Made by a program: the position numbers and the translations under genes | DNA from: Anaerolineales bacterium | Lineage (GTDB): Bacteria; Chloroflexota; Anaerolineae; Anaerolineales; Villigracilaceae | Direction: 5' to 3' | NCBI GenBank assembly: GCA_016789025.1 | Contig: JAEURC010000016.1 | Coordinates: 1-38,449, forward strand | Length of the DNA stretch: 38,449 nt | The notes under the pieces: generated by a model | What the model was told of the DNA's origin: nothing | Seen by the model: the letters and a program-made list of their open reading frames with translations, nothing else | The model's database searches: none | Part shown: positions 1-7,928 of the stretch, in pieces | Numbering within the stretch: the first letter of the stretch is position 1 | Layout of the letters: each line of letters begins with the position of its first letter

Positions 1-195
1 GCCAAGCAGGGACGAAGCCATCTGCGGATGGCGGGAGACGGCTCGTCTTCATAGGTATCCAATCACGCGGTGGTTGGGTCAGTCCCGGGTAGGCTGCACC
101 GAGCGGCGCGGCGACGCGCCGCCCAGAGAGATGATCGCACATGCGGGGCAACCCGCAGGACAGAATGCGGCTTATAGACCGACCTGAGGTGGCTC
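1..195 (+). ncRNA. rnpB: RNase P RNA, 3' part (cut by window start)
   Basis: The catalytic RNA of RNase P, which trims the 5' leader of pre-tRNA. The universally conserved 3' half is visible: a CCCGGGTAGGCTGC-like stretch (around 85-98), a GC-rich hairpin at about 102-122, then ACAGAAnnnGGCTTATAGACC near 160-180, which matches the bacterial ACAGAAxxxGGCTTAT signature closing P4. The remaining bases to about 195 should form the 3' strand of P1. The 5' half lies outside the window, so the exact end is approximate. Confidence 0.93.
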
Positions 196-229
196 ATTGA
201 ATCGCTTACAAAAGCCTCTAACCCTTAAA

Positions 230-284
230 CACGGAGACACTGAGTCACGGGGTTCTTTTGTATTTTTCTCTCAGTGTCTCCGTG
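230..284. repeat. Perfect 15-bp inverted repeat after rnpB
   Basis: CACGGAGACACTGAG (230-244) is repeated as its exact reverse complement at 270-284, with a T-rich 25-base spacer between them. It could act as a terminator for rnpB, but there is no T-run right after the right arm. The wording resembles the dispersed palindromes elsewhere in this window, so a repeat element is as likely. Confidence 0.7.
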
Positions 285-321
285 ACTCCGTGGTTCAAAA
301 TTTACGCAAGAGGATTATTGA

Positions 322-666
322 TTGAATCATCGAACCGAACTCGAAGCCGCGCAATTCATTCTCCAAAAGGCTCTTCAACACGCGTGCGAGTCCAACACGC
401 ATCAATTAACAAAACTTCACATCGCCATCGGCGAGATCGCCGAACTCGACCGCGACTTGATCCAATCGCACTGGCGCGAGATTAGCAAAGGCTCGCTTGC
501 GGAACGGTCACAATTGCGCTTCCGTCTTATCACTGCCGAAGTTCAGTGCATGGCGTGTTTCCAAAAATATCATCCCGAAGGCGGAGAGATTCATTGTCCT
601 TATTGCGGAAGTTTTGGCGCGAAAATTTTATCGGGCGAGGAGTTGTATCTTGAATCCATCGAATAA
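322..666 (+). CDS. hypA: HypA-like nickel metallochaperone
   Basis: HypA proteins deliver nickel to [NiFe]-hydrogenase (or urease) maturation. This 114-residue protein has the family length, and the zinc-ribbon CxxC pair is intact (Cys76/Cys79 and Cys92/Cys95). The only possible start is TTG at 322, because an in-frame TGA sits directly before it; AAGAGGA at 308-314 is a reasonable ribosome binding site. The usual N-terminal Met-His-Glu nickel site is changed to Met-Asn-His-Arg-Thr-Glu, so the key His is shifted to position 3. No hydrogenase, urease or other hyp gene lies nearby, so it is an orphan. Family assignment is good; whether it still binds nickel is unclear. Confidence 0.82.
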   Translation: MNHRTELEAAQFILQKALQHACESNTHQLTKLHIAIGEIAELDRDLIQSHWREISKGSLAERSQLRFRLITAEVQCMACFQKYHPEGGEIHCPYCGSFGAKILSGEELYLESIE

Positions 667-675
667 AAAAGAAGA

Positions 676-766
676 TGTCGTTGCGAGGAGCGGCGCGAAG
701 CGACGCGACGAAGCAATCTCCTCGCAGTGGAGGGGATTGCTTCGGGCTACCGCCCTCGCAATGACA
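676..766. repeat. Dispersed palindromic repeat overlapping a gene 5' end
   Basis: Outer arms TGTCGTTGCGAGG (676-688) and CCTCGCAATGACA (754-766) pair at 12 of 13 positions. An inner pair, GAAGCAATCTCC against GGGGATTGCTTC, nests inside. The element starts ten bases after the hypA stop and runs directly into the lipobox of the next gene, supplying its only plausible start codons. Confidence 0.75.
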
Positions 767-1792
767 CGCCTCCTTATATCTGGATGCAACCTCCCCGCCG
801 CTTCAACCCCGACGGCAGACCTGTTCGCCACTCTTCAAGCGTCTACACCCTCCAATTTTACGCCTCCTCCCGCAACCGAATCAATCGCGACGCCCCAGTT
901 CAATTTTGCGACTCCCACATTTACCACGTTACCTCAAAATGCAATTCCATCTCCTTCCCCTGCCGATCAATTGACCGGGAAGATCGTCTTTACGTGCCAA
1001 GTGGATAAAGTGCAATCCTCCGACCAGATCTGCATCATCAACGCGGATGGGTCTGGATTCCGCCAGTTGACCAGTGATAACGCCCGCCATTTTTACCCGT
1101 CCCTTTCACCGGACGGACAAAGCATGTTGTATTCGGCGTTCCGCGAGAAAAATGTCTACGAGATTTATGAATTGAGTCTCACCACCGGAAATGCAAATCG
1201 GCTGACAGACCGACTCGGCGTATCTAACGCGCCTGAGGTTTCGCCGAATGGCGAGAGTATCGTATTCATGCGCGGCAACCCAAACACGCAACAGAATCAA
1301 ATCTGGATCATGGATCGGAATGGCAAAAATTCCGCGAATATTCCGCAAGCCCTAGGCTGGGACCCGACTTGGTCGCCAGATGGCAAAACGATCCTCTTCG
1401 CCTCCGACCGCGATGGAGGCGCACAGTTGTTCACGATCAGCCTGAAGGGAAGCGCGATCAAGAGGATCACGAATCTGCCGTCCATCCGCGGAAGAAGCGA
1501 TTGGTCGCCCGATGGGACGTTCATCGTCACTTACTCCGGCGAGCCGTGGAATCGCGAAGTCTACATCATGAGTGCGGACGGGTCGAACGTGCGACAGTTA
1601 ACTCCGACTGGCGGCAATAGCCAGGGACCATCCATTTCACCGGATGGACAATGGGTTGTCTTCACCGCGTATTTCGATCATTACGGCGACGATCATGGAT
1701 GCGAAATTTATTTGATCCGCACCAACGGCACGGACTTGCGACGATTGACGAACAACAGTTATTGCGATTATCAGCCGCGTTGGGGACCGTGA
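737..1792 (+). CDS. TolB-like beta-propeller lipoprotein
   Basis: Probably a surface-anchored propeller lipoprotein of unknown ligand. A lipobox (Leu-Ile-Ser-Gly-Cys) is followed by a Thr/Pro/Ser-rich linker of about 80 residues, then a propeller with five SPDG/SPNG-type PD40 motifs (YPSLSPDG, APEVSPNG, DPTWSPDG, RSDWSPDG, GPSISPDG) and a closing YQPRWGP blade. Starts are unclear: TTG 737 gives a 16-residue leader before the lipid Cys, ATG 761 gives only eight residues. Both lie inside the repeat at 676-766, and neither has a well-spaced ribosome binding site. The original signal peptide may have been replaced by repeat sequence. The frame is open further upstream but overlaps hypA, so that is not believed to be coding. 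Confidence 0.78.
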   Translation: MLRATALAMTRLLISGCNLPAASTPTADLFATLQASTPSNFTPPPATESIATPQFNFATPTFTTLPQNAIPSPSPADQLTGKIVFTCQVDKVQSSDQICIINADGSGFRQLTSDNARHFYPSLSPDGQSMLYSAFREKNVYEIYELSLTTGNANRLTDRLGVSNAPEVSPNGESIVFMRGNPNTQQNQIWIMDRNGKNSANIPQALGWDPTWSPDGKTILFASDRDGGAQLFTISLKGSAIKRITNLPSIRGRSDWSPDGTFIVTYSGEPWNREVYIMSADGSNVRQLTPTGGNSQGPSISPDGQWVVFTAYFDHYGDDHGCEIYLIRTNGTDLRRLTNNSYCDYQPRWGP

Positions 1793-1822
1793 TGAGTTTA
1801 TAATGTGATAATTCTCAACGCA

Positions 1823-1903
1823 TGTCATGCTGAGCGTAGCGAAGCATCTCTTTCGCAAAAGGTGAGACCCTTCGGTCGCAAACAACGCTCCCTCAGGGTG
1901 ACA
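1823..1903. repeat. TGTCA...TGACA palindromic repeat, copy 1
   Basis: Begins TGTCATGCTGAGCG and ends CTCAGGGTGACA. It shares its ends with copies at 24319-24388 and 25105-25187. It fills the gap between the propeller gene and the SDR gene and ends 20 bases before the SDR start. Confidence 0.75.
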
Positions 1904-1923
1904 CTATAACGGAGGAGTCTCTC

Positions 1924-2748
1924 ATGGATCCAAAAGGCAAAGTTGTGATCGTGACGGGGGCATCGTCGGGGATTGGCGAAGCAACCGCGCGTCAGTTCGG
2001 GCGCGAGGGGGCGAAAGTTGTCCTCGCCGCGCGGCGGGTGGATAGACTCGAAGCGCTTGCAAATGAAATCGGGGGAATGGGCACCGGCGCGGAAGTTCTG
2101 GTCGTGCAGGCTGATCTTTCCAAACTTGAAGATATTCAAGCGCTGATCCAAAAAACGCTGGATAAATTCGGTCGCATTGACGTGTTGGTGAACAACGCTG
2201 GTTTCGGGCGACTCGATTGGTTGGAAAAACTCGACCCCGTCAAAGATATTCAAGGGCAGTTCGACGTCAATGTGATGGGTGTGATTCAAACCACGCGGCA
2301 GGCTCTGCCGGTGATGATCAAGCAGAGATCAGGTCATATCATTCAAATGTGTTCCATGGCGGGACTTGTGGGGACTCCAACATACACAATTTACTCCGCG
2401 TGTAAACATGCCGTGCATGGATTCTCTGAAGCCTTGCGGCGTGAAGTGAAACCGTGGGGCATTGATGTTTCGATGGTTTATCCCGGCGGTGTGACCACCG
2501 AGTTCGGTTCACATGCTGGGATCAATCGCAAGACCAAGGCGACGACGCCGAAATTCATGTTGTTGAGCGCAGACGATGTGGGCCGCGCGGTCGTGAGTCT
2601 CGTGCGTCGCCCCCGCGCTATGTGGATCATCCCGTGGCTGTGGACGTTCACGATGTGGATGAACCGCAATTTCAACTGGTTCGTGGATTACACGACGATC
2701 AATCGGTTTACAATTCCCGAGCGAGAAGAAGAGTTGAACGCGAAGTAG
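1924..2748 (+). CDS. Short-chain dehydrogenase/reductase (SDR)
   Basis: A cytosolic NAD(P)-dependent oxidoreductase of the classical SDR family, 274 residues. It shows the TGASSGIG nucleotide-binding glycine motif near residue 11, the NNAG motif, a catalytic Ser before an active-site YSACK (YxxxK), and the PGGVTT segment after the active site. The substrate cannot be read from sequence. The C-terminal ~40 residues are aromatic and hydrophobic (a WIIPWLWTFTMW stretch), suggesting membrane association, as in DltE/short-chain acyl reductase-like members. GGAGGAG sits well placed before the ATG. It converges on recJ. Confidence 0.9.
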   Translation: MDPKGKVVIVTGASSGIGEATARQFGREGAKVVLAARRVDRLEALANEIGGMGTGAEVLVVQADLSKLEDIQALIQKTLDKFGRIDVLVNNAGFGRLDWLEKLDPVKDIQGQFDVNVMGVIQTTRQALPVMIKQRSGHIIQMCSMAGLVGTPTYTIYSACKHAVHGFSEALRREVKPWGIDVSMVYPGGVTTEFGSHAGINRKTKATTPKFMLLSADDVGRAVVSLVRRPRAMWIIPWLWTFTMWMNRNFNWFVDYTTINRFTIPEREEELNAK

Positions 2749-2751
2749 AGC

Positions 2752-2868
2752 GTAAACACGGAAACACGTAGACATGTAAACATGTACACACGTAGACATG
2801 TACACAGGTCGTATCACGTAACTTGTATCTCGTAACGTGTCTACGTGTTTACTTGTCTGCCTGTCTAC
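2752..2868. repeat. Convergent intergenic repeat region
   Basis: Lies between two converging genes and is made almost wholly of repeated words: GTAGACATGTA appears several times, and GTAAACACG (2752-2760) is mirrored by CGTGTTTAC (2844-2852), with TGTCTACGTGT mirroring ACACGTAGACA. Positions 2817-2836, read on the minus strand, match 18 of 20 bases of a coding segment in the DUF1786 gene (15693-15712). No classical T-tract terminator is seen. Confidence 0.65.
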
Positions 2869-4590
2869 CTAATCAGGCACCCCCGCCTCTTTCACATCCT
2901 TCAAATTCAATTGCAGTGAAACCCGCCCGTTGTATTCGTTTGCCTCAAGCGTGTACATCACATCCACGCGCGGCGGCAGTGACTTTGCCTTTTCGCCCAT
3001 GCGGAAACCGATCGCATCGTATTTCAGCGCGGGACCATCTTCGAGGGTGAGTTTCAAGTGCCTGCCCTCCGAACCAACCGCGCGGAAGGATTTCACTTTC
3101 ACGTTGCGCGACACAAAGATGGCATCGGGATTCCCGTAGCCAGTCGGTTCGAGGAAGGCGATGTGTTTCAGAATGCCGAAGTTCATGTCTGCGAGGGGAA
3201 CTTCCATGTCAGCGGATAATGTTTGCCGCAGGTCTTTCCCGTCCAATTTTTCTTTTGCGATCGCTTTGAGCCGTGATACTAATTCGGGCAGGTTTTCATT
3301 CTTCACGGTGAATCCCGCCGCCGCGGCGTGACCTCCGTGCCTCACGAGCAAATCCTTGCACAGATCGAGCGCGTCGGTGATGTGGACTTCGGGGATCGAA
3401 CGACACGAGCCGCGCGTTTCCTCCGCTCCTTTGGCTGCGACGACCGACGGGCGGTAATAATTTTCGGTGAGACGCGATGCCGCCAAGCCGACCACGCCCG
3501 AGTTGAAACTTTCGTGCGCGGCAAATAACAGGAACGCGTTGGGATCGTCCTGCATGGCGATCTCTTCCGCTTGCTGTTGCATGGTCTTGGTGATGGTCTG
3601 CCGCTGACGGTTCTGCACATCGAGTTGTTGCGCGAGTTGACCCGCGCGCATGAAGTCGGTTGTTGTGAGCAATTCGAACGACGCCAGCGCGGACTCGAGC
3701 CTGCCCGACGCGTTCAAACGCGGACCGAGCATGAAGCCGATGTTGCCTGCGGTGATCTTATCTATCTTGATCTGCGCGATGCCCGCGAGTGAAAACAATC
3801 CCTGCCGCTTTGTTTCGCGGAGTTGTTTGAGTCCATTGCGGACGAGCGAACGATTCTCGCCGACGAGAGGCGCGAGATCGGCGACGGTGCCGAGAGCGAC
3901 AAGATCAAGCAGTTCGACGATTGACCATTGACCATTGACCATGGTCTGTCGCCCATCGTCCATCGTCAATGCCTCAACGATCTTATACGCGATCCCCACC
4001 CCCGCCAAATCTTTATCAGGGTACGGATCGCCATGCTGCTTGGGATTGATCACCGCGAACGCGGGCGGGAGGTTTTCACCGTCGGGGTGGTGATGGTCGC
4101 TGATGATGAGGTCCAGCCCGATCGTCCGCGCGTGAAGCGCTTCGTCGGGCGAGCGGATTCCGCAATCTACGGTGATGACCAATTTCACGCCGTCCGCTTT
4201 CAACGAGTCCAACGCGTCCTTGTTGAGTCCGTAACCTTCTTCGAATCGATTTGGGATGTAGCCGCGAACTTGCGCTCCAAATTTTTGCAACGCCTCCACG
4301 AGCAACGCAGTCGCGGTCACGCCATCCACGTCGTAATCGCCATACACCGCGATCGGCTCGTTGTGATCGAGCGCGAATCGAATGCGATCAACAGCCGCTT
4401 GCATGCCGATCATCTGAAACGGATTCGTGTCTGCCAAAGTTTTTGCGGCAACGAACGCGCGCGCTTCATCCTCCGTGCCAATGCCGCGATTGAACAACAC
4501 CTGCCGCAGAATCGGCGGCACGACCACCAATGCTTCGGATGCTTGTCCTGTGATTGGTTTTGCGATAACCCAACGTTTGTTGTGTGTCAT
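2869..4590 (-). CDS. recJ: Single-stranded-DNA exonuclease RecJ
   Basis: RecJ degrades single-stranded DNA 5'-3' in recombination and mismatch repair. The 573-residue protein has the DHH-family metal motifs in order: DYDVDG (85-90), VDCGI (141-145), DHH (165-167), then DHHA1 and C-terminal OB-type regions, with GGHAAAAGF for the DHHA1 site. The length is typical. Between the conserved AYKI and LLDLVALGTVADLAPL blocks lies an extra segment (about 210-224) encoded by a low-complexity repeat (3918-3972). The start ATG overlaps the stop of the upstream DUF2723 gene by four bases, so the pair is probably translationally coupled. Confidence 0.95.
   Translation of the reverse strand: MTHNKRWVIAKPITGQASEALVVVPPILRQVLFNRGIGTEDEARAFVAAKTLADTNPFQMIGMQAAVDRIRFALDHNEPIAVYGDYDVDGVTATALLVEALQKFGAQVRGYIPNRFEEGYGLNKDALDSLKADGVKLVITVDCGIRSPDEALHARTIGLDLIISDHHHPDGENLPPAFAVINPKQHGDPYPDKDLAGVGIAYKIVEALTMDDGRQTMVNGQWSIVELLDLVALGTVADLAPLVGENRSLVRNGLKQLRETKRQGLFSLAGIAQIKIDKITAGNIGFMLGPRLNASGRLESALASFELLTTTDFMRAGQLAQQLDVQNRQRQTITKTMQQQAEEIAMQDDPNAFLLFAAHESFNSGVVGLAASRLTENYYRPSVVAAKGAEETRGSCRSIPEVHITDALDLCKDLLVRHGGHAAAAGFTVKNENLPELVSRLKAIAKEKLDGKDLRQTLSADMEVPLADMNFGILKHIAFLEPTGYGNPDAIFVSRNVKVKSFRAVGSEGRHLKLTLEDGPALKYDAIGFRMGEKAKSLPPRVDVMYTLEANEYNGRVSLQLNLKDVKEAGVPD
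3918..3972. repeat. Tandem ATGGTCA/GACGATG repeat inside recJ
   Basis: On the minus strand this reads GACGATGGACGATGG, then a short spacer, then ATGGTCAATGGTCAATGG. It keeps the recJ frame open and adds about 15 residues (Met-Asp-Asp-Gly ... Gly-Gln-Trp-Ser) between two conserved RecJ blocks. Such runs look like intergenic repeats rather than RecJ sequence. Confidence 0.65.
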
Positions 4591-6140
4591 TTTCTATTGA
4601 TTCGATACAGCGTATCGTTAATTCTCGTCACTTGATACAACTCGGAAAGATTCGGAACATCAATTGCAAAATAGATCGGGCGTGTGTCAATGCTCGCGTC
4701 AATGTATTTCATCATCGTCGTCGGAAGAATCTGATCTCCTTCATCGAGAACCTCGTGAAAAGAAATATCCATCTTTCCTTCCTCGATCTGCGCGGTGTAA
4801 ATGTACGAATACAGTTTATCCCAATTCGTAAAAACAATTGCATTATCTTCCACGCGATTGATCACCCGCTTCGCCTCGCGGATCGCTTTATCGGGCGCGA
4901 ACACGGGATAGATATGATTATCGCGGATGAACGATGTATATCCTTTTTGGATTGCAAGACTCAAATCTTGACGAGAATTCCAAATAGGCAAAACGATTAA
5001 CAAGATCGGGATGACGAACCGCATCATTCGCAGGGATGGCTGATTCGCCCTCGTCAACCTCTCCCACGCGGACAGTAACGCGCCCGCTCCCGCGCCGAAC
5101 CACACGGATGTGATGACCGTCGCTGGCACATAAAATTCGCGATAGATCGAAAATGAAACGGTGATGGCGAGTCCCCAAATGAGCAGGAATGCAATCAGCG
5201 GATACAATCCCTCGCGCCACCTGCCGCCGAAGAATAGCCAAACGATTCCGACGAGTGTGAGAATCAACTGCCACCAGGGAAAATAGGAAACATACTCGAT
5301 CAGTCTTTCGTGCATGGCATCAGGTGTGGCGGTGAAATAATAGGATGATGCGCGATTGGCAGGGAAGATGAACAGAAAACGATCCCACGCGGAATCATAT
5401 TCGCTTTCGGTGAGTCCCACCGCGCTGAGGTTCGGGCGGAAGACTGCGTTATGCACGCTCGAAGGCGGGTTGTTGTAATCGAGGAAGAAAAAGAATCCGA
5501 GGAAGAGCGCCACGCCGAGGATCGCTCCCGCCGCCGCGCTGAACCACTCGACGCGTTTCCGCGCCGTGAACGTCATCACCGCCAACACGGACGCGCCAGT
5601 CATCACCACTGTGCTATGGATGCCTAAACTTAATCCGCCTGTGAGACCTGCGAGAAAAAGATGGATCGGCTTATCGGTTTTTCTCCACAATAAAAATAAC
5701 AGCCACACGGACGCCAACATCCCTGCGGCGGGAGCGTAGGATTCAGCGACGAGCGCGCGCCACCAGAATCCGTCGGTGAGGGCGAGGACGAACGCGGCGG
5801 AGGATGCGGCGGCGCGCGAACTCGTCAATAACTTCACAATGAGAAATGTATTTGCCACCGCCAACGCGCCGAAAAATGCCGACATCAAGTTGACGCGCCA
5901 CGCGATGCCGTTGATCGGAATCAATGTGAACAATTTGCCGAAAATAATTTGAGTCGTATAGCCCGTGTGGTGAGTCATGCCGAGGGTGTAGGAGAGGGTT
6001 TGGAATTCGGCGGAGTCTCCCCACAGCAGAGACGGCGCGAGGGTGCGGATGTACAACGCGAAGGCGGCGAGTCCGATGAGGAGGGCGAGGCAGATGTCAA
6101 TGGGGGAAAGAGGCGTGGGTCGCCCGTTGCGGTCATCCAT
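4587..6140 (-). CDS. DUF2723-family polytopic membrane protein
   Basis: A 517-residue membrane protein with about 10-11 hydrophobic segments. The N-terminus carries the DUF2723 signature: YIRTLAPSLLWGDSAEF, then LGMTHHTGYTTQIIFGKLF, then WRVNLMSAFFGA. DUF2723 proteins are thought to be GT-C-fold lipid-linked sugar transferases (annotated as protein O-mannosyltransferase-like). The Asp in GDSAEF would be the catalytic-type acidic residue of that fold. The C-terminal ~110 residues are soluble and probably extracytoplasmic. It is the first gene of a two-gene unit with recJ. It diverges from the gene at 6213; no clear ribosome binding site is seen before its ATG. Confidence 0.82.
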   Translation of the reverse strand: MDDRNGRPTPLSPIDICLALLIGLAAFALYIRTLAPSLLWGDSAEFQTLSYTLGMTHHTGYTTQIIFGKLFTLIPINGIAWRVNLMSAFFGALAVANTFLIVKLLTSSRAAASSAAFVLALTDGFWWRALVAESYAPAAGMLASVWLLFLLWRKTDKPIHLFLAGLTGGLSLGIHSTVVMTGASVLAVMTFTARKRVEWFSAAAGAILGVALFLGFFFFLDYNNPPSSVHNAVFRPNLSAVGLTESEYDSAWDRFLFIFPANRASSYYFTATPDAMHERLIEYVSYFPWWQLILTLVGIVWLFFGGRWREGLYPLIAFLLIWGLAITVSFSIYREFYVPATVITSVWFGAGAGALLSAWERLTRANQPSLRMMRFVIPILLIVLPIWNSRQDLSLAIQKGYTSFIRDNHIYPVFAPDKAIREAKRVINRVEDNAIVFTNWDKLYSYIYTAQIEEGKMDISFHEVLDEGDQILPTTMMKYIDASIDTRPIYFAIDVPNLSELYQVTRINDTLYRINRK

Positions 6141-6212
6141 AAGTGTCAGTCTGAGTATACGCCGGGATTGGAAGGGCGGGCAAGTGTATAATCCAGTTAA
6201 CTCGGAGGCGCC

Positions 6213-6728
6213 ATGTATATCTTACGACCCGATGAAAAATCGACCCCTGTGATGTTGTATTCGAATATGTCATTCATTCGCGGGGAGGCTGTGACGAGGC
6301 AAAGCGTGCGCGTGAATATTTGGCTGCGCACCGATGGCGCGCCGAAACACATCCATGTGTTGAAGCCGCAGACTTTGGTGTTCGGCGGAAGCCCAGCCAA
6401 AATGATGTCATTCGAGGAAATTTATTTTCCCGTGTCTGAGTTGGCGGCGTTCCATCCGCTTCCGCCATCCGATGATCCGTTGGATTATGACGCTTCGGAA
6501 GCAAACCGCCAGATGCAGGATATTACGGTGATGGCAGGCACGTTTTTAATGAAGGGACAGATCCGCATTTCGACGCAGACCGAAATGTCGCAAAGCCTTG
6601 AAGTGGCGCACGTGTCGTGGATGTCGTTGTACGATGCGGAAATTTCCAACCCGTTCCTGCCGCAGATGACCCCATTACATGTGCCGTTGGTATTGGTAAA
6701 CCCTTCGCATGTGGCATTTGCCTCGTAA
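6213..6728 (+). CDS. Conserved hypothetical protein, 171 aa
   Basis: Not recognised with certainty. A soluble, beta-rich protein without signal peptide or membrane segment. An N-terminal half (MLYSNMSFIRGEAVTRQSVRVNIWL...) with alternating hydrophobic residues and a basic TDGAPKHIHVLKP stretch resembles small beta-barrel domains that bind nucleic acid or nucleotides, but this is only an impression. GGAGG lies six bases before the ATG, and a TATAAT hexamer at 6187-6192 could be its -10, though no -35 is visible. It is followed by the palindromic element at 6750-6878. Confidence 0.75.
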   Translation: MYILRPDEKSTPVMLYSNMSFIRGEAVTRQSVRVNIWLRTDGAPKHIHVLKPQTLVFGGSPAKMMSFEEIYFPVSELAAFHPLPPSDDPLDYDASEANRQMQDITVMAGTFLMKGQIRISTQTEMSQSLEVAHVSWMSLYDAEISNPFLPQMTPLHVPLVLVNPSHVAFAS

Positions 6729-6749
6729 TGATCGAGTAGCGTAAAGATT

Positions 6750-6878
6750 AGACCTTATCGGAAATTAAATCGGGACGCTGATTCACGCAGAAGACGCAGA
6801 TTTTCTTTTCTTGAATCAGCGAAAATCAGCGTTTTTCAGCGTCCAAAAAATAACTTTCGCTTATTACCGATAAAGTCT
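6750..6878. repeat. Nested inverted-repeat element, about 130 bp
   Basis: The ends AGACCTTATCGG (6750-6761) and CCGATAAAGTCT (6867-6878) pair at 11 of 12 bases. Inside, GGACGCTGA (6773-6781) is mirrored by TCAGCGTCC near 6836-6844, and CTGATT/AATCAG words recur. It is non-coding and looks like a small non-autonomous mobile or folding element; it fills most of the gap between two genes. Confidence 0.65.
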
Positions 6879-6901
6879 ATTTCATTGGACGGCAAAGCAA
6901 C

Positions 6902-7864
6902 ATGAATGTTGCCGTACTTTTTATGAACCCCATTGATACCATCCTAAACGATCATCCCGTTCTCGTCATCGACGGCGCGCTTGCCACCGAGTTGGAACGG
7001 CGCGGGCACGATCTCAAGAACGACCTCTGGTCGGCAAAGATTTTGCTTGAACAACCCGAGGCGATCCAACAAGTACACTATGATTATTTCAACGCGGGCG
7101 CGGATTGCGCCATCACCGCCAGTTACCAGGCGACGGTGGAGGGATTCAAACGGCGCGGTTTGAATGAAAAAGAAGCCATCGAGTTGATACAAAAGTCTGT
7201 GCGGATCGCAACAACGGCGCGGGATGAATTCTGGGCAGAGGCGTCGAATCGCGCGGGCAGGTCGAAGCCTTTTGTTGCCGCGTCGGTGGGACCGTATGGC
7301 GCGTATCTCGCCAACGGCGAGGAATACGTTGGTAACTACGGGTTGAGCGAAGCCGAGTTGATGGATTTTCATCGCGGGCGCATGAAGGCGCTGATCGAAG
7401 CGGGCGCCGAACTGCTGGCTTGCGAAACCATCCCATCACTGATCGAAGCGCAGGCAATCGTAAAACTTCTCGATGAATTTCCAAACATCACCGCATGGCT
7501 CAGTTTTTCAGCGCGGGATGATAAACACATTTCTGAAGGTCAGCCGTTCGCCGATTGTGTGCGATTGCTTGAAGACCATCCGCAGGTCGCGGCGCTGGGT
7601 ATTAATTGCACCTCGCCGAACTATATCTCGTCACTGATCCGCGCGGGTAAACAATACACAAGTAAACCTATTCTGGTCTACCCCAACCTGGGCGAAGGGT
7701 ACGATGCGACCAAGAACGATTGGGATGGACCCGCGGCTGTCGAATCGTTTGGCGAGGAGGCGCGGGTCTGGTATGAAGCGGGCGCGCGCATGATCGGCGG
7801 TTGTTGCCGCACCACGCCGGAGGATATCCGCGTGATTGCGAGGTGGGTGAGGGGAAATCAGTGA
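6902..7864 (+). CDS. Homocysteine S-methyltransferase (MmuM-like)
   Basis: Transfers a methyl group from a donor such as S-methylmethionine to homocysteine, giving methionine; cytosolic. The 320-residue single-domain protein has the TIM-barrel start LVIDGALATELERRG, the ASYQA strand, SVGPYGAYL, and the three zinc-binding cysteines: one in GINCTSP (about residue 235) and two in GGCCRTTP (about 301-302). The length equals stand-alone MmuM rather than cobalamin-dependent MetH. ATG 6902 or ATG 6923 are both possible; the second gives an N-terminus closer to E. coli MmuM, and neither has a strong ribosome binding site. Confidence 0.92.
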   Translation: MNVAVLFMNPIDTILNDHPVLVIDGALATELERRGHDLKNDLWSAKILLEQPEAIQQVHYDYFNAGADCAITASYQATVEGFKRRGLNEKEAIELIQKSVRIATTARDEFWAEASNRAGRSKPFVAASVGPYGAYLANGEEYVGNYGLSEAELMDFHRGRMKALIEAGAELLACETIPSLIEAQAIVKLLDEFPNITAWLSFSARDDKHISEGQPFADCVRLLEDHPQVAALGINCTSPNYISSLIRAGKQYTSKPILVYPNLGEGYDATKNDWDGPAAVESFGEEARVWYEAGARMIGGCCRTTPEDIRVIARWVRGNQ

Positions 7865-7867
7865 TAC

Positions 7868-7915
7868 ATAGAGGAATTGAGAATTGGAGGATTAGAGACT
7901 GGAGATTAGAGATTA
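7868..7915 (+). repeat. Low-complexity GAGATTAGA-type repeat
   Basis: A purine-rich run built from variants of GAATTGGAG and GATTAGAGA fills the gap between the methyltransferase and the alcohol dehydrogenase. It resembles the AATCGAAAATCGG-like run inside the DUF1786 gene, which is why it is recorded. No promoter is seen in it. Confidence 0.5.
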
Positions 7916-7928
7916 AGTGGAGGTTGTG

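Noticed and set aside
497..736. N-terminal extension of the propeller lipoprotein reading back into hypA
   Set aside because: It overlaps hypA by 170 bases, is encoded partly by the repeat and would put the lipobox over 90 residues inside the protein.
2752..2868. Repeated GTAGACATGTA words as a CRISPR array
   Set aside because: The words are short, irregularly spaced and partly inverted; there are no equal-length spacers and no cas genes.
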